Below are positions 8,643 to 16,626 of a stretch of DNA of 64,000 nt, piece after piece (the stretch's first letter is position 1; every line of letters begins with the position of its first letter). Source of the DNA: OLB7 sp966250335 (GTDB lineage: Bacteria > Bacteroidota > Ignavibacteria > OLB7); assembly GCA_966250335.1 (NCBI GenBank), contig CBINGZ010000024.1:15898-79897 (forward strand). Reading direction: 5' to 3'. Under the pieces are notes generated by a model. It was given only the letters and a program-made list of their open reading frames with translations, was not told where the DNA came from and ran no database searches. The translations under genes were made by a program, and so were the position numbers.

Positions 8643-11072
8643 ATGCCCCTCACTACGATCTATCCTGTCCGATCCGGGGCCGCGTCACGCGGGCTTCTGA
8701 TGGCGGCTCTTCTCGGCGCATCGATTCTTCTTCCCGCGATCTCGTCGGCGCAGCAGCCGGCCGTGGGTTCCATCACCGGCCGGGTCACGGCCCGCGACGG
8801 GTCCGGTCTGGCGCACTCCACGGTGGCGCTCGACGACAGGAAGCAGGGGACCGTGGCAAAGGCCGACGGAAGCTTCAGGCTCGACAACGTCCCGGCGGGG
8901 AAGCACCGGTTGATCGTATCGCATGTGGGCTATACTCCCTTCGAGACCGACGTGACGGTGAAGGGGGGAGGGGTCGAGCGGGTGGAGATCGTGCTCGATG
9001 AGCGTCCGGCGGGATCGGCGATCATCATCAACGCGCCGCGTGTTCCCTACAGGCCGCAGCTCTCCTCGACCGCGACCAAGACGAACACGCCGCTGATCGA
9101 GACGCCGGCCAGCGTCCAGATCCTGACGGGGGAGCGGCTCACGGAGCAGAAGGTCGATCGTGTCAACGAGATGTTCGAATACATGACGGGTGTGGTGCAG
9201 GGGGGAGGGCAGCGCGCGCAGGATTATCTGATGCGCGGCTTCGCCGTCGACAACCGCTTCATCCCGTACCAGATCGACGGCATCTCCGGCGGCGTCTGGC
9301 GTCAGCACGAGCCCCCGGCGGCGATCATCGAACGGGTGGAATATCTGAAAGGCCCCAACTCGACCCTCTACGGGATCACGCAGCTCGGCGGCGTCATCAA
9401 CTACGTCACGAAGAAGCCGAAGGCCTCCCCCGAGGCGAGTATCGAACTGCGACATTCCACCTACGCCAGCGAGCTTTCCCCGCTCGGCGCGCGCAACAGC
9501 GCGAACGTTGCCGCCGACATGACCGGGCCGATCGACGAGGAGGGGGAGTTCCTCTATCGGGTCATCGCGAACACGATGAACACCACCACCTACAGGGATG
9601 GTGTGGAGGAGTCGAGCCTCGACCTGCTCCCGGAGATGACCTGGAACATGAGCCCGGCCACGCAGCTCACCGTCTCCATGAACGTCAACGTGGACAAGGG
9701 AAAGTGGGATGAATTCCTTCCGGTGCCGGGACGCGATCTCTCCAAGATCCCCGATCTCCGCACCCGCATCAACGATCCCGACGACTCCTACTGGGATTAC
9801 GGCTGGGGGCTGGGATATATCGCACGGCATTCGATCGGCGACGACTGGGTCATCAGGTCGGTGGGCCGCCATACCGAGAGAATCGACGGACGCCGTCTCT
9901 TCGAGTTCGCCGGACTGAAGCCCGACAACCAGACGATGCGCCGCAACTGGCGCGACCAGTTCAACGAGAGATATTACACGTACTTCGATGTAACGGCCGA
10001 GGGAAATCTGGAGACCGGCGGGATCTCCCACACGCTGCTGGCCGGTCTGACGATCGGCAACGAGCGGATCCATTTCGACAGGCGGAATCTGCAGGGGGAC
10101 TCCACGCTCGACGTGAACATCTACAACCCGGTCCATGAGGTCGGCCCCCTCTTCCCGATCAAGCGCGGCTACAACCGCTTCTGGAACAACGTCTTCCTGG
10201 GGGGCTACCTGCAGGATCAGATCAAGGTGATCGAGCAGGTCAGGCTGGTGGCGGGTGTGCAGTACACGAACGCCTCCACCCACCACGAGGAGCGCCAGGC
10301 CGGCCTCGACTTCCAGAAGGATGACGCCGGGTTCTCTCCGCGCGTCGGTCTGGTCGTGATGCCGATGGAGGATCTTTCGCTCTACGGCTCGTACAGCACC
10401 TCCTTCAGCCCCACCAACGCCGAGCGCGAGAACGCCGAGGGGAACCTCGACTTCGAGCCGGAGATCGGGAGCCAGATCGAGGGAGGGGTGAAGTTCAATC
10501 TGATGGATGCGGGCGTCGGCGGCACGGTCTCTCTCTTCCAGCTCGACTACGAGAACGCCCTGAACGCCACGGGCGCCCTCAACCCGAACGGGAACACGAT
10601 CTACGTGCAGAGCGGCGCGGCGCGGAGCAAGGGAGTGGAGATCGATCTCTACACGGCGCCGTTCGAGGGACTCTATATCACGGCAGGATATGCCTACACC
10701 GACGCCAGGGTCACCGAGGATACCAACGCGGCCCGGGTCGGCCAGCGGCTCCCCTACGTTCCGTACAACACGATGAACGTCTGGGCCACCTACAGCCTTC
10801 CCTTCCAGGCAATCCGCGGGCTGAACGTCGGGCTCGGCGTGGTCCGCATGGACAAGAGGCCGACGGAGTTCCCGACCTCGAACGGGCAGCTCCTGATGCT
10901 TCCGGAGTATACCCGCCTGGACGGGCTGATCTCCTACGAGTTTCCTTCGGCCACGCTCTCGCTGAACGTGACCAATCTTCTCGATGAGCGATATTTCTCC
11001 AGCGGCGGCGTCTCCCGGATCATCCCGGGAACCCCGAGGACGGTGCGCACATCGCTCCAGGTACGGATGTGA
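8643..11072 (+). CDS. TonB-dependent (siderophore-type) outer-membrane receptor
   Basis: 809 residues: a signal peptide ending near S-S-A-Q, a carboxypeptidase-regulatory-like domain (about 42-115, S-I-T-G-R-V-T... then D-G-S-F-R-L-D-N-V-P-A-G), a plug domain (about 135-250, with T-P-A-S-V-Q-I-L-T, R-G-F-A-V-D-N and G-P-N-S-T-L-Y-G) and a 22-strand-type barrel. The plug wording is that of TonB-dependent siderophore receptors. AAGGAGC lies just before the ATG. The receptor would import a large ligand through the outer membrane with TonB energy. The paired propeller upstream and two secreted ferredoxin-like paralogues downstream make a putative uptake locus. No periplasmic-binding or ABC genes are present. 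Confidence 0.9.
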   Translation: MPLTTIYPVRSGAASRGLLMAALLGASILLPAISSAQQPAVGSITGRVTARDGSGLAHSTVALDDRKQGTVAKADGSFRLDNVPAGKHRLIVSHVGYTPFETDVTVKGGGVERVEIVLDERPAGSAIIINAPRVPYRPQLSSTATKTNTPLIETPASVQILTGERLTEQKVDRVNEMFEYMTGVVQGGGQRAQDYLMRGFAVDNRFIPYQIDGISGGVWRQHEPPAAIIERVEYLKGPNSTLYGITQLGGVINYVTKKPKASPEASIELRHSTYASELSPLGARNSANVAADMTGPIDEEGEFLYRVIANTMNTTTYRDGVEESSLDLLPEMTWNMSPATQLTVSMNVNVDKGKWDEFLPVPGRDLSKIPDLRTRINDPDDSYWDYGWGLGYIARHSIGDDWVIRSVGRHTERIDGRRLFEFAGLKPDNQTMRRNWRDQFNERYYTYFDVTAEGNLETGGISHTLLAGLTIGNERIHFDRRNLQGDSTLDVNIYNPVHEVGPLFPIKRGYNRFWNNVFLGGYLQDQIKVIEQVRLVAGVQYTNASTHHEERQAGLDFQKDDAGFSPRVGLVVMPMEDLSLYGSYSTSFSPTNAERENAEGNLDFEPEIGSQIEGGVKFNLMDAGVGGTVSLFQLDYENALNATGALNPNGNTIYVQSGAARSKGVEIDLYTAPFEGLYITAGYAYTDARVTEDTNAARVGQRLPYVPYNTMNVWATYSLPFQAIRGLNVGLGVVRMDKRPTEFPTSNGQLLMLPEYTRLDGLISYEFPSATLSLNVTNLLDERYFSSGGVSRIIPGTPRTVRTSLQVRM

Positions 11073-11073
11073 C

Positions 11074-11106
11074 GGAACGGGGTCGGGCCGACCGACCCCC
11101 TGTTCC
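11074..11106 (+). terminator. Hairpin terminator after the TonB receptor
   Basis: GGGGTCGG and CCGACCCC form an 8-bp stem with a 5-base loop, extended by GGAAC/GTTCC across a small bulge, directly after the stop codon. Confidence 0.65.
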
Positions 11107-11202
11107 TCTCCGGTTCGGCAACACGCCGTTGAAAAATCCAGCCGCCTGGTTCCGAGGTCTCCGGAACGCGGCCGCACAGCGATCCTCATGCTGACAACAC
11201 AC

Positions 11203-11416
11203 CCGGGCGGACGACTCTAACTGGCGTCGAGCCGTCCGCCCGGAAATGTACACGGAACGTGGAGGCATGAAGGATTTGAAAATCTCATGGAGCGATCTAT
11301 ATGCCGTCGCTCCTTCCTTGAGCATGAGCGCCCGTCAGGGACGTACGACCATGCACCTCATGCCGGCACGGCCGGGCGGAGACGGCCGCTTTGAGCTGTC
11401 GTGGCCGTCCGCCCGG
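11203..11416. repeat. Two related hairpins in the receptor-to-paralogue gap
   Basis: The 427-base gap 11073-11499 has no gene. It holds an 11-bp stem (CCGGGCGGACG at 11203-11213 with its complement at 11233-11243). A related 14-bp stem follows with a 2-base bulge (from 11372, closing at 11416). Both share CCGGGCGGA on the left and CCGTCCGCCCGG on the right, and both follow CTCATGC, so they look like diverged copies about 170 bases apart. They could be RNA elements or extragenic palindromes. Confidence 0.5.
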
Positions 11417-11499
11417 TAACGGCCGGCAACCTTTCCCGACGCGGGTCGGGACCGAACGTCAACGGAAGAACAAACGCAGCGGGGAATATTTCATATCGT

Positions 11500-12306
11500 A
11501 TGAAGAGCATCTTCGATCGCGTCGGAACCATCGTATCTCGTATCGGCGTGCGCTTGCTCGCCCTCGTCCTCATCCTCCTGACATTCGGCGCCGCGGAGCG
11601 GCTGAACGCGCAGGATCCTTCCCCCGGATCGATGAGGCTGGTCATCAAGTACCGCTGCCGCGCGGCCGACCGTCCGGCCTTCCTGGAGGCGATGCGGACC
11701 GACGGGACGAAACGGTTCGACGGGTGGAGGAACGACGGCGTCATCAGCGACTATCTGCTGATGTTCAACACGGTCTGCGACACCGGGACGTGGGATATGA
11801 TGGCGGTCCTCTCCTTCGCGACCTACGATCATACGGCGCGGTGGTACGACATCGAGGAGAAGTTCCCCGGCGGGCTGACGCCGGAGCTGCTGAAGATCGC
11901 GACCCCCGTGGAGACACATCTCGCGGAGTCGAAATGGTCGTTCGGAAAACCGGGCGACAGGCGCTCGGCGGTCTACATGGTGATCCCCTACAATCATCCC
12001 GACCGCACCGTCTACACGAACTTCGTGAACGCGGTACTGGTGCCGCAGTTCGAGGGATGGATGCGCGAGGGGGCGCTGAGGGCCTGGTCGATTCTCCTTA
12101 CATCGCATTATCCCGGCAGGCCGTACGATATATGGCTGATCCTGGAGTACGACGGGATCAACGGTCTGGCGCACCGCAACTCGGCCCGCGATGCGACGGC
12201 CGCCCTCCTGGAGAAGGATCCGGGATGGAGCCTTCTCAGAAAGGTCTCCGAGGCGTATCGGAGCGAACATGAAGTCACGATCGCACGAGCGGTAACAACC
12301 CGGTAG
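11500..12306 (+). CDS. Secreted protein of two ferredoxin-like half-domains, copy 1
   Basis: 268 residues with an N-terminal signal peptide (hydrophobic L-L-A-L-V-L-I-L-L-T, cut near L-N-A-Q). The mature part looks like two related halves. Each starts with a strand ending in I-K/P-Y, has R-x-x-F and then F-D/E-G-W followed by a Gly, and ends in a hydrophobic strand, the pattern of dimeric alpha/beta-barrel (DABB-like) folds. The N-half ends near residue 140. No catalytic residues can be named. It is close to the next gene over its whole length, so the two arose by tandem duplication. Confidence 0.65.
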   Translation: MKSIFDRVGTIVSRIGVRLLALVLILLTFGAAERLNAQDPSPGSMRLVIKYRCRAADRPAFLEAMRTDGTKRFDGWRNDGVISDYLLMFNTVCDTGTWDMMAVLSFATYDHTARWYDIEEKFPGGLTPELLKIATPVETHLAESKWSFGKPGDRRSAVYMVIPYNHPDRTVYTNFVNAVLVPQFEGWMREGALRAWSILLTSHYPGRPYDIWLILEYDGINGLAHRNSARDATAALLEKDPGWSLLRKVSEAYRSEHEVTIARAVTTR

Positions 12307-12363
12307 TGCCCCCGGCGCCCGGATCATCCATAGCAACGTTCCTTCAACCTCAGTATCCCCAGT

Positions 12364-13155
12364 ATGATGAGATCGACACTCTGCATGAAATCGGCTCGTT
12401 ACGCGATCATTCTCTTCCTTGCGACTCTTCTCGGTTCTGCGGCCGCCCACGCGCAGACCGAGCCGAAGGGGGTCACACAGATGTTCATTACCTACCGATG
12501 TGATCCCGCCAACCGGGTCGCCTTCATCAAGGGGCTGGAAGGGGAGGGGATCAAGCGCTTCGACGAATGGAAACGGACAGGCGTCATCGGCGACTATCTC
12601 CTCCTCTACAACAATTTCGTCGACGCCAACACCTGGGATGCCATGGTGACGGTGACCTTCAACGACTACGCGCAGACCGAGAAATGGAGAGCCGTCGACA
12701 AGAACAACCCGGGCGGCCTGAGCGCCGAGATGCTGAAGATCGCCTCGCCGCATACCACCTATCTGGCGGACATGCTCGTTCGCAAAGGTTCGGCGGGAGA
12801 TCAATCCAAGTCGATCTATGTCGTAATCCCATACGATTACACCGACAGAGGAACGTACGTCAACTACATCAGGACCTACGGCGTGCCGCAGTTCGACGGG
12901 TGGATTCGCGAGGGAGCGATCACCAGCTACAGCATCTTCCTGAACCAGCATGCGCCGGGCGCTCCCTGGGACGCGCTCCTGCTCTTCGAATACAAGGGGA
13001 TCGAAGGGCTCGCGATGCGGGAGGTGATCAAGCAGAAGGTCCGCGCCGGACTCGCGGCCGACCCCTCCTGGAAGCTTCTCTCCGACACGAAGCTCGACTT
13101 CCGGGTGGAGCGTGAGGTCGTGATGGCGAGCGCCGTCCAGAGCTCCGGCAGATGA
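12364..13155 (+). CDS. Secreted protein of two ferredoxin-like half-domains, copy 2
   Basis: 263 residues; a signal peptide (I-I-L-F-L-A-T-L-L-G, cut near A-H-A-Q) precedes two half-domains. It shares with copy 1 the blocks I-T/K-Y-R-C, R-F-D-x-W, P-G-G-L, P-x-F-x-G-W and the spacing between them. Starts at 12364, 12367 or 12385 are all possible; the last (M-K-S-A-R-Y) gives a more usual signal peptide. Function unknown; context points to the TonB receptor locus upstream. Confidence 0.65.
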   Translation: MMRSTLCMKSARYAIILFLATLLGSAAAHAQTEPKGVTQMFITYRCDPANRVAFIKGLEGEGIKRFDEWKRTGVIGDYLLLYNNFVDANTWDAMVTVTFNDYAQTEKWRAVDKNNPGGLSAEMLKIASPHTTYLADMLVRKGSAGDQSKSIYVVIPYDYTDRGTYVNYIRTYGVPQFDGWIREGAITSYSIFLNQHAPGAPWDALLLFEYKGIEGLAMREVIKQKVRAGLAADPSWKLLSDTKLDFRVEREVVMASAVQSSGR

Positions 13156-13156
13156 G

Positions 13157-13483
13157 CCTGAGATCGTCTCGTGCCGCGATGATCCGGGCCGCTCCCGCTA
13201 TCTGATCCCGGAGTTCGAGGGATGGCGCGCGGCAGGGGCGCTTGCCGGCTACCAGGTGATGACGAACAGATTTCCCGGCGGGCGCGCATGGGAGATCATG
13301 TTGATACAGCACTATCACGATGCATCCGCGCTATCGCGACGCGAAGACGTCCGAAGCGGAACGATCGATTCACTCAGGCGGGATCCCGCGTGGATTCTGC
13401 TGCACAACGAAAAGGGTAGATACCGGACGTCGAATCGTCCGGAGAACATACCGGTGATTGCGCGAGCTCTCCCAAACGGCTGA
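13157..13483 (+). pseudogene. Truncated third copy of the ferredoxin-like family
   Basis: Directly after copy 2, an open frame reads S-C-R-D-D-P-G-R-S-R-Y-L-I-P-E-F-E-G-W-R, continues through P-G-G-R-A-W-E-I-M-L-I, and closes with R-R-D-P-A-W-I-L-L. This matches the C-terminal half of copies 1 and 2 (P-Q-F-D-G-W, P-W-D-A-L-L-L, D-P-S-W-K-L-L). The frame has no credible start before GTG 13256, inside the domain, and lacks a signal peptide and the first half. It is best read as a decaying fragment; a fused or rare-start product is less likely. Confidence 0.6.
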
Positions 13484-13492
13484 GTATGAAGG

Positions 13493-13510
13493 GTGTGAGG
13501 GGATTCACAC
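13493..13510. promoter_or_regulatory. CRP/FNR-type palindrome, site 1
   Basis: GTGTGA, GGGGAT, TCACAC: a perfect 6-bp dyad containing TGTGA-N6-TCACA, the E. coli CRP consensus. It lies about 310 bases before sulP. Confidence 0.5.
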
Positions 13511-13618
13511 TCGAATTATGAAAGCTGCACGTCGGATTGTGGGGATACATCGGACGTCGGGTCGTTCGTGCAACCTCCGGTAAACGCTCGGCCGGTGTCG
13601 GTCGGCAGTGCGAATCGG

Positions 13619-13636
13619 GTGTGAGGGGATTCACAA
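13619..13636. promoter_or_regulatory. CRP/FNR-type palindrome, site 2
   Basis: TGTGA-GGGGAT-TCACA again, with the same spacer as site 1 and 126 bases further on, about 185 bases before the sulP start. The rest of the 13484-13820 gap has no gene. Confidence 0.5.
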
Positions 13637-13820
13637 CCGGATCGTACGGGCCGGCACCGGAGCCGGGCGTCGTTCTTTTCAGGGGGAGATGCCGGCAAAG
13701 GGAGCACGGTAACGGAGATCAGGGGGATTGTCGATCGATCCCGTATTGAATCGGCGGTTCGTGCGTGAATAGGAGACTCGATGCGGACCGCATCGATTCC
13801 GCAACATCTTCGACACAGCC

Positions 13821-15503
13821 ATGAAGAAGAGCCCTCTCCTGTTCCGTCCGAAGCTTCTCACCACGTTGAAGGATTATACCCGCGACCAGTTCCTGCGCGA
13901 CCTGAGCGCCGGGACGATCGTCGGGATCGTTGCCCTGCCGCTCGCCATTGCGTTCGCGATCGCCAGCGGCGTCTCTCCGGAGAAGGGGCTGATTACCGCG
14001 GTCGTCGCCGGGTTCCTGATATCGGTGCTCGGGGGGAGCCGGGTGCAGATCGGCGGACCGACCGGCGCGTTCGTCGTCATCATCTACGGCATCGTGGAGC
14101 AGCACGGCACGGCGGGGCTGGCCGTGGCCTGTGTCATGGCGGGAGTCCTGCTGGTGATCATGGGGCTTGTGGGGTTCGGCTCGATCATCAAGTTCATCCC
14201 CCACCCGGTCATCGTCGGCTTCACCAGCGGGATCGCGCTGATCATCTTTTCGTCGCAGGTCAAGGATTTCCTGGGGCTTGCGATGGGGCCGGTGCCGTCG
14301 GAGTTCCTGGAGAAATGGCGGGAGTACATTCATCAGCTTCCGACGATCAACCCGGAAGCCGCTGCCGTGGCTCTCGCGTGCGTGCTGATCATCATCTTCT
14401 GGCCCCGTGTCTCGCATCGTATCCCCGGTCCCCTGGTTGCGCTGATCCTCTCCACCGCGGCGGTTCACCTCCTCGATCTGAACGTTGAAACGATCGGATC
14501 ACGATTCGGAAGCATCCCCTCCTCGATTCCCGCCCCGACCGTTCCCGACTTCGATATCGCCTCCCTCAGGGAGCTCTTTCCCTCGGCGCTGACGATCGCG
14601 CTCCTCGCCGCGATAGAATCGCTCCTCTCGGCCGTGGTGGCCGACGGGATGATCGGCGGAAGGCACAGATCGAACACCGAACTGATCGCGCAGGGGATCG
14701 CCAATATCGCAAGCCCTCTCTTCGGCGGCATCCCGGCCACCGGCGCGATCGCCCGTACCGCCACGAACATCCGGAACGGCGGACGGACGCCGATCGCCGG
14801 CATCGTCCACGCGATCGTTCTCCTCATCATCATGCTGGCGCTCGGGCGCTGGGCGACCCTGATTCCGCTGCCGTGTCTGGCGGCGATCCTGACGGTGGTC
14901 GCCTACAACATGAGCGAATGGCGTTCGTTCCGTTCCATGCTCAGAAGCCCGCGGAGCGACGTTGCTGTGCTGGTCCTGACGTTCATCCTCACCGTCGTCA
15001 TCGATCTCACGGTGGCGATCGAGGTCGGGATGGTCCTTTCGGTGCTTCTCTTCATGCGCCGCATGACCCTCGTCACCAACGTCGGGGTGATCACCAGGGA
15101 ACTGGAGGATGACGACGCGGAGGATGCCGAGAGGGCCTCCGACGTCGGGTCGCGGTTCCCCGGGGTCGAGATCTATGAGATCAACGGGCCCCTCTTCTTC
15201 GGCGCCGCCTACAAGTTCGAGGAAGCGATGGAAACCGTCGAGGAGGCTCCGGTCGTGCGTGTGATCGGAATGAGGCATGTTCCCGCCATCGATGCCACGG
15301 GGCTGCATGCGCTGGAGGAGGCGGCCAAACGGATGCGGAGGAAGGGGGGCCATCTCGTCATTGCCGAGATCCATGCCCAGCCGCTGACGGCGATGCAGCG
15401 GGCCGGACTCGATGCCGTGATCGGAACCGAGAACATCTTCGGCGATATGGAGTCGGCGCTCGGGCGGGCACGGGCGCTGGCGGAGGGAGCGAGGGGAACC
15501 TGA
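13821..15503 (+). CDS. SulP-family anion transporter with STAS domain
   Basis: 560 residues: a membrane domain of 10-14 segments (about 25-415) with SulP signatures (G-T-I-V-G-I-V-A-L-P-L-A-I-A, G-G-P-T-G-A-F, G-G-I-P-A-T-G-A-I-A-R-T) and a cytoplasmic STAS domain (about 440-545, with M-R-H-V-P-A-I-D-A-T-G). It would carry sulfate, bicarbonate or a dicarboxylate across the inner membrane, by symport or exchange; DauA and BicA are relatives. The two CRP-like dyads in the leader suggest control by carbon or redox state. No clear ribosome site stands before the ATG. Confidence 0.9.
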   Translation: MKKSPLLFRPKLLTTLKDYTRDQFLRDLSAGTIVGIVALPLAIAFAIASGVSPEKGLITAVVAGFLISVLGGSRVQIGGPTGAFVVIIYGIVEQHGTAGLAVACVMAGVLLVIMGLVGFGSIIKFIPHPVIVGFTSGIALIIFSSQVKDFLGLAMGPVPSEFLEKWREYIHQLPTINPEAAAVALACVLIIIFWPRVSHRIPGPLVALILSTAAVHLLDLNVETIGSRFGSIPSSIPAPTVPDFDIASLRELFPSALTIALLAAIESLLSAVVADGMIGGRHRSNTELIAQGIANIASPLFGGIPATGAIARTATNIRNGGRTPIAGIVHAIVLLIIMLALGRWATLIPLPCLAAILTVVAYNMSEWRSFRSMLRSPRSDVAVLVLTFILTVVIDLTVAIEVGMVLSVLLFMRRMTLVTNVGVITRELEDDDAEDAERASDVGSRFPGVEIYEINGPLFFGAAYKFEEAMETVEEAPVVRVIGMRHVPAIDATGLHALEEAAKRMRRKGGHLVIAEIHAQPLTAMQRAGLDAVIGTENIFGDMESALGRARALAEGARGT

Positions 15504-15534
15504 CGGTCGGGGATCGCCCGCTTCGCCCGTCAGG
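15499..15534. terminator. Hairpin at the convergent sulP/oxyR ends
   Basis: CCTGACGG and CCGTCAGG form an 8-bp stem overlapping both stop-codon regions. Confidence 0.45.
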
Positions 15535-16465
15535 CGTCGACGGTTCTCTCCCTGGACACCTCCGGCAGCAACGGCGCCACCGCCTCGAGCAGCACCCCGG
15601 TATACGCCTCTATCAGCGGGCGCTTCGTGTAGGCGCGCCGGTAGGTCACCTGCACATCGCGGTAGGGACTCGGCTCGATGAAGGGGCGCACGTGGCGGCG
15701 CTGGTCGGGCTCCAGATAGAGGGTGGCAAGGAACGGGAGGAGCGTCGTCCCGCCGACCCTGTCGACCAGACGGCAGAGGGTTTCCAGGCTTCCGCTTTCG
15801 AAGCGGATGGGGCGTCCCCCTCCGCACCTGTCGGGATGGTCGCAGACGCGGATCACCTGGTCGCGGAAGCAGTGGCCGTCGGTCAGGAGCCACATATCGT
15901 CGATCGATAGATCGTCCGGGGCGATCCGTGGCGCGCCCGCCAGACGATGCTCCGCGCCGATGTAGGCGACGAACGGCTCCCTGAAGAGAGGGCGCGAGAC
16001 GAACCCCGGCCGTTCGGTCGAGGTCGCCACCAGGGCCGCGTCGAGTCGATCCATCGACATCTCCTCGAAAATCCTCTCCGTCGTCAGTTCGTGGACCACC
16101 AGTTCCACGTCGGGGTAGCGCTCGGCGAAGGGGGCGGTCACCACCGGCAGGATGTAGGCGGCGAGGGTCGGGATGATCCCCAGCCGAAGCTCCCCGGCCA
16201 CGGTGCCGGAGGCCTCGCTGAGAAGATCCTGCATTCTGTCCCGTTCCGCCAGGATGTTCCGCGCCTGCTCGACGATCCTTTCCCCCAGCTCGGTCGTCCG
16301 CACCGGCGTTCTGCTTCTGTCGAAGATCTGCACCCCCAGTTCCTCCTCCAGTTTCTGGATCTGCATGCTCAGGGTCGGCTGCGATACGCAGCACTGTTCC
16401 GAGGCGCGGCCGAAATGACGGCAGGCGTCGACGGCGACGATATAGGCGAGCTGGGTGAGCGTCAT
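15530..16465 (-). CDS. oxyR: Peroxide-sensing regulator OxyR
   Basis: 311 residues, a LysR-type activator. The N-terminal helix-turn-helix (about 1-60) includes S-Q-P-T-L-S-M-Q-I-Q-K-L-E-E. The effector domain carries the redox pair in G-H-C-F-R-D-Q...V-C at Cys199 and Cys208, the same numbering as E. coli OxyR. Peroxide forms the disulfide and switches target activation. It is divergent from katA, its classical target. GGAG sits 7 bases before the ATG. Confidence 0.93.
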   Translation of the reverse strand: MTLTQLAYIVAVDACRHFGRASEQCCVSQPTLSMQIQKLEEELGVQIFDRSRTPVRTTELGERIVEQARNILAERDRMQDLLSEASGTVAGELRLGIIPTLAAYILPVVTAPFAERYPDVELVVHELTTERIFEEMSMDRLDAALVATSTERPGFVSRPLFREPFVAYIGAEHRLAGAPRIAPDDLSIDDMWLLTDGHCFRDQVIRVCDHPDRCGGGRPIRFESGSLETLCRLVDRVGGTTLLPFLATLYLEPDQRRHVRPFIEPSPYRDVQVTYRRAYTKRPLIEAYTGVLLEAVAPLLPEVSRERTVDA

Positions 16466-16492
16466 GGGGAATCTCCGGCGGGAATCGCGGTT

Positions 16493-16537
16493 ATAGCTAT
16501 TGCTTATGAGAAGATAAAAACAATCGATTATCTCTAT
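16493..16537. promoter_or_regulatory. Candidate OxyR site between oxyR and katA
   Basis: This AT-rich patch in the 161-base divergent promoter runs from ATAG to CTAT. It contains AGATAA at 16512-16517 and TTATCT at 16528-16533, a perfect 6-bp dyad around 10 bases. LysR-type and OxyR sites have such spaced half-sites; the exact register is not certain. Confidence 0.5.
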
Positions 16538-16626
16538 AACTCCGATTCCCCTAACTTATTGTCGACTCCGGGAATCCCTTCGGCCGCATGGACGCTTCGG
16601 CGGGCGGAAGGGAGGGAACCTCAACC

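Larger units (their letters stand above)
13393..13644. repeat. Diverged tandem duplication, unit about 126 bases
   Basis: Landmarks recur at constant offsets of 125-127 bases: GCTGCAC at 13399 and 13524, GGACGTCG at 13425 and 13552, and the GTGTGA dyad at 13493 and 13619. Unit 1 contains the 3' end of the truncated gene; unit 2 is noncoding. The copies differ at many positions between landmarks, but the dyads are nearly identical. Confidence 0.6.

Noticed and set aside
8685..11189. 834-residue minus-strand open frame
   Set aside because: Antisense to the TonB receptor, with low-complexity Arg/Asp/Val/His composition and no motif; a GC-bias shadow.
14499..16394. 631-residue minus-strand frame spanning sulP and oxyR
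   Set aside because: It overlaps oxyR in another frame and sulP antisense; the oxyR frame has clear domains and this one has none.
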